Below the pieces are notes generated by a model. It ran no database searches and was not told where the DNA came from. It saw only the letters and a list, made by a program, of their open reading frames with translations. Position numbers and translations under genes: made by a program. This document shows, in pieces, positions 58,488-64,000 of a DNA stretch of 64,000 nt. This DNA is from Actinomadura sp. NBRC 104412 (GTDB lineage: Bacteria; Actinomycetota; Actinomycetes; Streptosporangiales; Streptosporangiaceae): NCBI RefSeq assembly GCF_030269515.1, contig NZ_BSTM01000018.1, positions 62,001-126,000 on the forward strand, in the 5' to 3' direction. The stretch's first letter is position 1; the number at the start of each line of letters is the position of its first letter.

Positions 58488-58814
58488 CTACTCGTCGTGC
58501 TCCTGGGGCGGCAGCGCGGCCACGATCGGGTGGTCCTTGTCGATCTTGCCGACCTTGGAGGCGCCACCGGGCGAGCCCAGGTCGTCGAAGAACTCCACAT
58601 TGACCTTGTAGAAGTCCTTCCACTGATCGGGGACGTCGTCCTCGTAGTAGATCGCCTCAACCGGGCAAACCGGCTCGCAAGCACCGCAGTCGACACACTC
58701 GTCGGGGTGGATGTAGAGCTGGCGCTTCCCTTCGTAGATGCAGTCGACCGGGCATTCCTCGATGCATGCCTTGTCGAGCAGGTCCACACAGGGCTGCGCA
58801 ATGACGTAGGTCAC
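58488..58814 (-). CDS. fdxA: Ferredoxin, 7Fe type
   Basis: A 108-residue bacterial ferredoxin. The cysteine pattern is CVDLLDKACIEECPVDC for the first cluster and CVDCGACEPVCPVEA for the second, with Cys spacing of the 3Fe-4S/4Fe-4S (7Fe) type. The C-terminal 50 residues are acidic and lack cysteines, as in FdxA/FdxC of actinobacteria. It acts as a soluble electron carrier. It is followed by dapC as in mycobacteria. Confidence 0.95.
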   Translation of the reverse strand: MTYVIAQPCVDLLDKACIEECPVDCIYEGKRQLYIHPDECVDCGACEPVCPVEAIYYEDDVPDQWKDFYKVNVEFFDDLGSPGGASKVGKIDKDHPIVAALPPQEHDE

Positions 58815-58925
58815 GTCGGTGACTCCTCTCGGGTTTTCCGGCCCCGCCGCACGTCACGGCTCACCGCATGCTCGCTGTGAATAGTATTGCCATCACGGCT
58901 CGGTCGATTCGACACGGGGGTCCTC

Positions 58926-59174
58926 ATGTCCGGCCACATCGCCGCGCGGCTGGTGGTGACCATCACGCCCGCCGACGTCGGCCAGCGGATCTCGCTGCGC
59001 CGCCGGATGGCAACGGGAGAGTACAGCGACGTGGTGGGGGTTCTCGAATCCTGGTCCGGCGGACTGCTGCGGGTGCGGCGGCGCACCGGCGAGACGGTCG
59101 AGGTCCCCGAGGAGATCATGGTGGCGGCCAAGGTGGTGCCGCCGCAGCCACCACCTCGCCGCCGCCCACGATAA
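58926..59174 (+). CDS. Stand-alone SH3-like domain related to the N-terminus of Rv0428c-type acetyltransferases
   Basis: An 82-residue protein: ITPADVGQRISLRRRM, YSDVVGVLESWSGGLLRVRR, GETVEVPEEIMVAAKVVPP. Actinobacterial GNAT proteins often start with exactly such a small SH3-like barrel, whose last strand reads VPEadVVAAKVVPP. Here the frame ends in PPRRRPR* with no acetyltransferase domain after it. ATG 58926 is preferred to the GTG/ATG at 58887. It is divergent from fdxA. In the mycobacterial order a GNAT gene occupies this place, so the catalytic part was probably lost or separated. Confidence 0.75.
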   Translation: MSGHIAARLVVTITPADVGQRISLRRRMATGEYSDVVGVLESWSGGLLRVRRRTGETVEVPEEIMVAAKVVPPQPPPRRRPR

Positions 59175-59224
59175 AGAGCGCCTCCCGCGCCCTATTTCGT
59201 CACCGCGTCCTTCACCGCAGGGCC

Positions 59225-60004
59225 TTACTCAAGGTTCGTGTACGTGGCCTGCGCCTCGAACCGCTTGCCCTGGAACAGTTCCGACACCGTCACCAGCGTG
59301 AAACCGCGTCCCTTCAAGGTCGACAGCATTTTCGGCACCGCCCTGACGGTGGACCCGTGCGTGTCGTGCAGAAGGATGATCCCGCCGGGCCGCGCCTCCT
59401 TCATCCCGGTGGCGATGCCCTTGCGGGCCTTCGTCCGATGCCAGTCCATGCAATCCACGCTCCAGGTGATCTGCGGCATGCCCGCCGCGCGCGCCACCCG
59501 CTCATCCGTCGCCCCGTACGGCGGACGGAACAGCTTGGGCGTGACGCCCGAAGCCTGCCTGACCGCCTGCTGCGTGAGCTGGATCTGCCTGCGCATCGCG
59601 CGCGGCGAAAGGCTGGGCATGATCGGGTGGGACCAGCTGTGGTTGCCGACCTCGTGCCCCTCGTGGACCATCCGCCGCACCGTGGAGCCATGCCGTTCCA
59701 CGTTCTGCCCCAGGACGAAGAAGGTGACGCGCGTGTCGGACCGGCGCAGCGTGTCGAGCAGCTTGGGGGTGTGGACGCTGGGGCCGTCATCGAACGTCAA
59801 CGCCACACACCTCACCTTGGCGCAGTCGATCCGCCGCTGGGCGGGGGGCAGGGCGGGACGGGCGGCCTGGTTCCCCGCGGCCGGCGCCTGGTCGCTCTCG
59901 ACCTCCGCGCCGCCGTTCCCGGCTCGCATCGTGCCGCAACCGGTGGCAAGCGCCGAGAAGAACAGTCCCAATACGAAGAGTGCCCGATAAATAGTGCTTC
60001 GCAC
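59225..60004 (-). CDS. Lipoprotein polysaccharide deacetylase (NodB family)
   Basis: A 259-residue exported enzyme. The signal peptide ends in a lipobox-like LATGC (RALFVLGLFFSALATGCGT). The NodB domain has ALTFDDGPSVHT (catalytic Asp and metal Asp), GNHSWSHP (both metal histidines), LFRPPYGATD, and IILLHD. It should remove N-acetyl groups from a cell-wall or surface glycan. The start GTG 60004 has GGGGGCAAG upstream. A perfect palindrome lies 20 bases before the start. Confidence 0.9.
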   Translation of the reverse strand: MRSTIYRALFVLGLFFSALATGCGTMRAGNGGAEVESDQAPAAGNQAARPALPPAQRRIDCAKVRCVALTFDDGPSVHTPKLLDTLRRSDTRVTFFVLGQNVERHGSTVRRMVHEGHEVGNHSWSHPIMPSLSPRAMRRQIQLTQQAVRQASGVTPKLFRPPYGATDERVARAAGMPQITWSVDCMDWHRTKARKGIATGMKEARPGGIILLHDTHGSTVRAVPKMLSTLKGRGFTLVTVSELFQGKRFEAQATYTNLE

Positions 60005-60024
60005 CTTGCCCCCTAAAACGTCTT

Positions 60025-60042
60025 GAATTGGACATCCAATTC
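60025..60042. promoter_or_regulatory. Palindrome GAATTGGA-CA-TCCAATTC upstream of the deacetylase
   Basis: Two perfect eight-base arms around a two-base spacer, 20 bases upstream of the GTG at 60004 and next to the AT-rich promoter region. It is a likely operator; the binding protein is unknown. Confidence 0.6.
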
Positions 60043-60179
60043 GCTCGTGGGGCGCTAGATACCCTAAGGATCTGGCGGTCACACACCAACGTTTCCCCTG
60101 GTTAGGGTGAACTTCCCTCGTACCCCAAAATGACCGTCAACTCGGCGTAAGAGCGGCAGATCCGGGCAGCGGACAACGC

Positions 60180-61067
60180 TTATGGCACAGGCCAATCGGG
60201 GACCTCGGCCGGAAGATCCTCGCTGATCCGCATGACGAAACGGGCCGGTCGCTTTTCGAGAAACGACGTCACGCCCTCGGCCGCGTCGGGGGCGCCGCCG
60301 AGTGCCGCCATCAGCCGGGAATCGGCGCCATGTGCGTCCCAGGGGGACGGTGCCGACAGACCGGACCACATGAGCCGGCGGATCACGGCGACGGAGACCG
60401 CCGACGTGTTGTCGGCGATCTCGCGGGCCAGCGCGTACGCCGCCGGCAGCAGCTCGTCCGGCGGGTACACGCGGGAGACCAGCCCGCCCGCCAGGGCCTC
60501 TCCGGCGTCGAATACCCGTCCCGTGGCGGCCCATTCCATCGCCTGCGCGATTCCGACCAGGCGCGGCAGGAACCAGCTCGACGCCGCCTCGGTGACGATC
60601 CCGCGCCGGGCGAAGACGAACCCGAACCTGGCCTTGTCGCTGGCCAGCCGCACGTCCATCGGCAGCGTCAGGGTCACGCCCACGCCGACCGCGGCGCCGT
60701 TGAACGCGGCGATCACCGGCTTGAGGCAGCGCGCGATCCGCAGCGCCACCTTCCCCCCGCCGTCGCGCGGCGTGCCGTCCTCCAGGACGTCGGTGTCGCC
60801 CTGGTACCTGTCCGGGGACTTCTCCCGGTCGAACGTGGCGCCGCCGTGCCCGAGATCGGCGCCCGCGCAGAACGCCCTCCCGGCCCCGGTGACCACGACG
60901 GCCCGCACGTCGTCGTCGGCGTCGATCCGGTCGAACGCGTCGATCAGCTCCGCGCACATCGTGTAGGTGAAGGCGTTCATGCGATCGGGGCGGTGGAGGG
61001 TGATCGTGGCGATCGCGTCGCGAACCTCGTACTCGATCTCGCCGTACGGCACCTGGCTCTTCGGCAA
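60180..61067 (-). CDS. Enoyl-CoA hydratase/isomerase family protein
   Basis: A 295-residue crotonase-fold protein. Oxyanion-hole segments are TGAGRAFCAGADLGHGG and NGAAVGVGVTLTLPMDVRLAS. The usual Glu-x-G of the second catalytic residue reads GIVTEAASSWFLPRLVG, as in crotonases of the non-classical kind that act on branched or cyclic acyl-CoA. The C-terminal part (ALGGAPDAAEGVTSFLEKR) matches the family. Start TTG 61067 with GGAAGGA upstream. It is not in an evident operon. The specific substrate is unknown. Confidence 0.87.
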   Translation of the reverse strand: MPKSQVPYGEIEYEVRDAIATITLHRPDRMNAFTYTMCAELIDAFDRIDADDDVRAVVVTGAGRAFCAGADLGHGGATFDREKSPDRYQGDTDVLEDGTPRDGGGKVALRIARCLKPVIAAFNGAAVGVGVTLTLPMDVRLASDKARFGFVFARRGIVTEAASSWFLPRLVGIAQAMEWAATGRVFDAGEALAGGLVSRVYPPDELLPAAYALAREIADNTSAVSVAVIRRLMWSGLSAPSPWDAHGADSRLMAALGGAPDAAEGVTSFLEKRPARFVMRISEDLPAEVPDWPVP

Positions 61068-61152
61068 CTGTCGGTCCTTCCCGTGGCGCGGCCCGGGGCG
61101 GCGGCTCGCGGTCCCGGGTTGAACAGAATCCGATTCTAAAAAGGCGGGGGCG

Positions 61153-61554
61153 TCAGGAGTGGGCGGAGGGGAAGAGGGCGAGAAGGACCTCGCGGCGCCA
61201 GTCCTCGACCCGCCCGGTGAAGCCGCCCGGCGGGACCGCCACCAGATCGCCCCGATCGGCCTTGAGCCCGATCAGGACCGGCGTGCCGCCCTCGCCTTCG
61301 GGGGTGAGCTCCATCTCATATGGCTCATGTGACTCAGATGGCTCAGATGGGCCGCCGGCCGGAACGCGCGCGAGCCGCCCGGCCAGCGCGGCAAGCACGC
61401 GCGCCCAGCCCTGACCCAGGTACGGGGGCAGGCCGGAGACACGGAGCTCGGGCCTTCCGCGCGCCGCGAGGCCCCGGGTGCGCAGCTCCAGGCCCTCCGG
61501 ACGCTCGGTCCCCACGATCCTGATCTCGGCCCCGGCCGCGTCCCGCCCGTCCAT
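61153..61554 (-). CDS. Small hypothetical protein
   Basis: A 133-residue protein without recognisable domain. The N-terminal half has DGRDAAGAEIRIVGTERPEG and LRVSGLPPYLGQGWARVLAALAG. A Ser/Glu/His-rich middle segment (SEPSESHEPYEME) arises from short tandem repeats of ACTCAGATGGCTCA-like units in the DNA. The C-terminus ends WRREVLLALFPSAHS. No signal peptide. Codon use is like that of its neighbours, which supports a real gene. Confidence 0.6.
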   Translation of the reverse strand: MDGRDAAGAEIRIVGTERPEGLELRTRGLAARGRPELRVSGLPPYLGQGWARVLAALAGRLARVPAGGPSEPSESHEPYEMELTPEGEGGTPVLIGLKADRGDLVAVPPGGFTGRVEDWRREVLLALFPSAHS

Positions 61555-61692
61555 GGCCCGACCGTAGCCGACCGCGCGCCGCCGCGGGCCGCCGGGGGCC
61601 TCACGCCTGACCTGCGTGAAACGGAACGTGCAGAGGCGGCCCGCATCGGCAACGCGACCTCATCCCGAGGACCGATCGGATAAATTACGACG

Positions 61693-62511
61693 GTGAACTG
61701 GGCCGTGACGACGTACGACTCCGCGTTCGGGTACGTCTCCGCGCATGGCGCGCCACTGGTGGACCTGCTCGACCCGCAGCCCGGCGAGCGGATCATCGAC
61801 CTGGGGTGCGGCACCGGCGCGTTCACCGCGGAGATCGCCGAGCGGGGCGCAGAGGTACTGGGCATCGACGGCTCGCCCGAGATGATCTCGCAGGCCACCG
61901 CGCAGCATCCCGGGCTGTCCTTCGCGGTCGGCGACGCCTACGAGTTCACCACCACCGAGCCCTACGACGCGGTCGCCTCCAACGCCGCGCTGCACTGGAT
62001 GACCCGCGATCCCGACGCGGTGATCGCGCGGGTGCACGCGGCGCTGCGTCCGGGCGGGCGGTTCGTGGGCGAGCTGGGCGGCGCCGGCAACTGCGCGGAG
62101 CTGATCGTGGCGATGCAGACCGCCTGGCGGGTCTTCGGGCTCGGCGAGCCGGAGCTGCCGTGGTACTTCCCCAGCCCCGCCGAGTACGCCACCCGCCTTG
62201 AGGAGGGCGGGTTCACTCTGCGGCTGCTCGAACACGCCGACCGCCCGTCCCGGATGACCGAGGGCCCCAACGGCGCCGCGGACTGGGTCCGCGTCTACGC
62301 GCCCCGCGCCCTCGCCGACGTGCCGCCGGAGCTGGTCGAGCCGCTGCTCGCCCGCATCAACGACCTCGCCGCGCCCGCGTTGCGACGCGAATCCGGGTGG
62401 GTCGCCGACTACGTGCGCCTGCGTTTCGCCGCCGTGCGCAAGCCCGACGGGCCCGTGCCCATGCCCGACGGGCTCTCCTCCGGCGGGCTCGGGCAGACCC
62501 CCATCATCTAG
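61693..62511 (+). CDS. SAM-dependent methyltransferase (trans-aconitate methyltransferase-like)
   Basis: A 272-residue class I methyltransferase. Motif I is IIDLGCGTGAFTAEIAERGA, then GIDGSPEMISQA, SNAALHWMTRDPDAVIARVHAALRPGGRF. The HW after the SNAAL is characteristic of trans-aconitate and juvenile-hormone-acid methyltransferases, but the acceptor cannot be told. The start is GTG 61693. It is divergent from the small hypothetical protein. A second Nudix- or ligase-like partner was not found. Confidence 0.9.
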   Translation: MNWAVTTYDSAFGYVSAHGAPLVDLLDPQPGERIIDLGCGTGAFTAEIAERGAEVLGIDGSPEMISQATAQHPGLSFAVGDAYEFTTTEPYDAVASNAALHWMTRDPDAVIARVHAALRPGGRFVGELGGAGNCAELIVAMQTAWRVFGLGEPELPWYFPSPAEYATRLEEGGFTLRLLEHADRPSRMTEGPNGAADWVRVYAPRALADVPPELVEPLLARINDLAAPALRRESGWVADYVRLRFAAVRKPDGPVPMPDGLSSGGLGQTPII

Positions 62512-62556
62512 CGTCGGTCCCCGCCCCTCCGCGGAGTCGAACGTAGGGTTGGGCCC

Positions 62557-63237
62557 ATGCTCCGCCTGCGAGACCACCACACCGGACAGCTCCAGGAGCT
62601 TCCGCCGTACGCGCTGCACATCCACGTCCACGGGGGAGGCGAGAGGGCTCTGATCACCGCGGACCTGCTGCGGCGGCTGGCGGAGCGGTCGCGCCGCAGG
62701 GTCGCCCTGACCCGTTCCGCGGAGGTACGGCCGCACGTCGGCTTCGGCGAGCTGAACCTTCCCGAGGTCGGCGCCATCGCGCCCGATCTGGTGCCCGAGG
62801 GCGCGGTGTGGGTGGGGACCCAGCCCGTGCCGGGCCGCCGCTGCCTCGTCGTCCCGCCGGAACGGTACGCGTGGGAGAAGCTGGTGGAGAGCACACGGGT
62901 CGATCCGCTGTGCGTTCGGCTGGCAATCCTGCGCGAACGCTACGACGCCCCGGACGTGATGGACGGCGATCTGGTCGTCGGCGCCGGCGACGACCTCGCG
63001 CACTGGCGGGAGTCGATGGCCGAGTGGTCCACCCGGCCGGGACGTCCCATGGACCGCGCGTACGCGGACCGCGCCGAGGAGGCGTTGGCGGACGATCTCG
63101 ACAGCCCCACCGCCCTGGCCGTCCTGGACGAGCTGACCGCCGACCCGAGCGTCGAGCCCGGGGCCAAGCTGGAGACCGTCATCCAGCTCGACCTGATCCT
63201 CGGGCTCGACCTGGTCTCCGGCATCGGCCGCGCCTGA
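62557..63237 (+). CDS. Degenerate cysteinyl-tRNA-synthetase/MshC-like protein
   Basis: A 226-residue protein. The N-terminus MLRLRDHHTGQLQELPPYAL followed by ADLLRRLAERSRRRV resembles the first strand and helix of CysRS (LRLYDTxTxxxxP). The C-terminus resembles the helical domain after the catalytic core (AYADRAEEALADDLDSPTAL, KLETVIQLDLILGLDL). HIGH and KMSKS motifs and the zinc cysteines of CysRS are missing, so it cannot aminoacylate as a normal synthetase. It may have a regulatory or carrier role. It lies 45 bases after the methyltransferase. Confidence 0.6.
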   Translation: MLRLRDHHTGQLQELPPYALHIHVHGGGERALITADLLRRLAERSRRRVALTRSAEVRPHVGFGELNLPEVGAIAPDLVPEGAVWVGTQPVPGRRCLVVPPERYAWEKLVESTRVDPLCVRLAILRERYDAPDVMDGDLVVGAGDDLAHWRESMAEWSTRPGRPMDRAYADRAEEALADDLDSPTALAVLDELTADPSVEPGAKLETVIQLDLILGLDLVSGIGRA

Positions 63238-63254
63238 TCCCGCCTGCCTACCGG

Positions 63255-64000
63255 TCACACCTCCAGCAGTGTCTTGCCCACGGTGGCGCGGGACTCGATC
63301 GCCGCGTGCGCGTCGGCGGCCCGCTCCAGTGGGAACCGCTGGCCGATCACCGGGCGCAGCCGTCCCGCCCGCGCCTCGTCCAGCGCGCTCTCGGTGGCCG
63401 CGCGCAGCAGCTCCGGCGTGGGCCGCGGCTGGACGAGGGCGACCCCGCGGGCACGGGCCTTCTCCTCGGGAACGCCCGCCCACTCGCCGCTCGCGAGCCC
63501 GAAGCTGACCATCCGCCCGCCGCGCCGCAGCAGGTCGAACGCGGCCCGGCCGATGTCGCCGCCGACCCCGTCGAACACCACGTCCACCGGTCCCGCCGTC
63601 CGCGTCCACCCCGGTCGCGTGTAGTCGACCACCACGTCGGCTCCCACGTCCCGTGCGACCGCGCCCTTGCGGTCACCGCCCGCCGCCGCCACGACCTCGG
63701 CACCGGCGGCCTTGGCGAGCTGGACGAGCAGGGTCCCCACTCCCCCGGCCGCCGCCTCCACCAGGACCCGTTCACCGGCCCGCGGCGACGCCGCGCCCAT
63801 CATCAGCGTGGCCGTACGGCCATCGGCGAGCAGAGCGACCGCGTCGTCCAGGGCGAGCCCTTCGGGGACCACGAACAGACCTGCCGCGTCCACGGCGGCC
63901 AGCTCCGCGTACCCGCCCGAACCGCCCGTGCCGCTCACCACCCGGGCGCCGAGCAGACCGGGATCGGCGCCGTCCCCGACGGCCGCGACCACACCGCCGA
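63255..64000 (-). CDS. Zinc-type alcohol dehydrogenase/quinone oxidoreductase, cut by the window edge
   Basis: The C-terminal 248 residues of an MDR-superfamily oxidoreductase; the N-terminal part lies beyond 64000. The Rossmann glycine motif reads AAAGGVGTLLVQLAKAAGAEV, and the substrate-side sequence VFDGVGGDIGRAAFDLLRRGGRMVSFG is typical of quinone oxidoreductases. The end is the family tail (VIGQRFPLERAADAHAAIESRATVGKTLLEV). No structural-zinc cysteines are in the visible part. It should reduce a quinone or enone with NADPH. Confidence 0.9.
   Translation of the reverse strand, partial: GGVVAAVGDGADPGLLGARVVSGTGGSGGYAELAAVDAAGLFVVPEGLALDDAVALLADGRTATLMMGAASPRAGERVLVEAAAGGVGTLLVQLAKAAGAEVVAAAGGDRKGAVARDVGADVVVDYTRPGWTRTAGPVDVVFDGVGGDIGRAAFDLLRRGGRMVSFGLASGEWAGVPEEKARARGVALVQPRPTPELLRAATESALDEARAGRLRPVIGQRFPLERAADAHAAIESRATVGKTLLEV

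Noticed and set aside
54686..58603. A 1305-codon plus-strand frame covering the fusion gene and dapC
   Set aside because: It is out of frame with two well-supported genes, has extreme Arg/Pro/Gly content and no domain. It arises from the third-position GC bias.
60060..60107. Inverted pair ACCCTAA/TTAGGGT upstream of the deacetylase
   Set aside because: Short arms with about 35 bases between them; a stem of this kind is not convincing, and the perfect palindrome at 60025 is the better site.
1..64000. tRNA, rRNA, CRISPR arrays, insertion sequences, phage attachment sites
   Set aside because: Both strands were read for conserved RNA gene motifs, regular spacer repeats, transposase domains and terminal inverted repeats; none were found.

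Overview
The window is very GC-rich and densely coded, with GTG and TTG starts and several leaderless-looking genes. Its gene families (DUF397, XRE regulators with DUF5753, DUF574-type S-adenosyl methyltransferase, DUF6758, DUF3117, DUF5753-linked ATPases) point to a sporulating actinomycete. The family combination fits the Thermomonosporaceae (Actinomadura-like) best; the genus is an inference. No rRNA, tRNA, CRISPR array or intact insertion sequence was seen.

Layout. 1-10.9 kb: a cut-off MBL-fold gene, DUF6758, a Nudix hydrolase, a probably frameshifted membrane-anchored protein, a receptor-type Ser/Thr kinase, a CPBP protease, a CitE-like lyase, an ECF41 sigma factor coupled to a carboxymuconolactone decarboxylase-type gene, a degenerate repeat block, and an MgtE_N/CBS plus DUF1003 pair. 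10.9-34.9 kb: a conserved core that follows the mycobacterial order mrp, tatB, htrA, anti-sigma, sigE, O-methyltransferase, DUF3117, tag, coiled-coil protein, LOG proteins, dapE, dapD. Inserted in it are pepA, a paaX/enoyl-CoA hydratase pair, phoX behind a PHO-box-like repeat, a secreted lipase, and a SMODS-associated-NUDIX-like gene next to a nucleotidyl-cyclase-like gene. At the usual folP2 position only a short gene resembling the C-terminal end of dihydropteroate synthase remains.

35.8-47.9 kb is an accessory island with more AT-rich stretches: two anti-sigma-type ATPases (one frameshifted), XRE/DUF5753 and DUF397 genes (one DUF397 frameshifted), remains of a type I restriction-modification locus, an array of three paralogous small proteins behind a long disordered membrane protein, and a cluster of three cyclase-fold-like proteins around a Crp/Fnr regulator. 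A second DUF5753 regulator and a DUF574 methyltransferase close it.

47.9-64 kb: an acyl-CoA dehydrogenase divergent from a MerR regulator; a six-gene membrane/polyamine-type operon (DUF4178, DUF2617, DUF4247, a two-TM protein, DUF350, spermidine-synthase-like); a natural fusion of 2-keto-3-deoxygluconate kinase and fructuronate reductase behind its own promoter and palindrome; dapC and ferredoxin; a lone SH3-like protein; a lipoprotein polysaccharide deacetylase; a crotonase; a methyltransferase; a degenerate cysteinyl-tRNA-synthetase-like protein; and a cut-off zinc-type dehydrogenase. dapC, dapD and dapE together supply most of the succinylase branch of lysine/diaminopimelate synthesis.

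The most unusual content is the set of four cyclase-fold-like proteins. Two keep both metal-binding aspartates and two have lost one or both. They are linked to a Crp/Fnr protein and to a NUDIX protein of a type known from nucleotide-second-messenger conflict systems.
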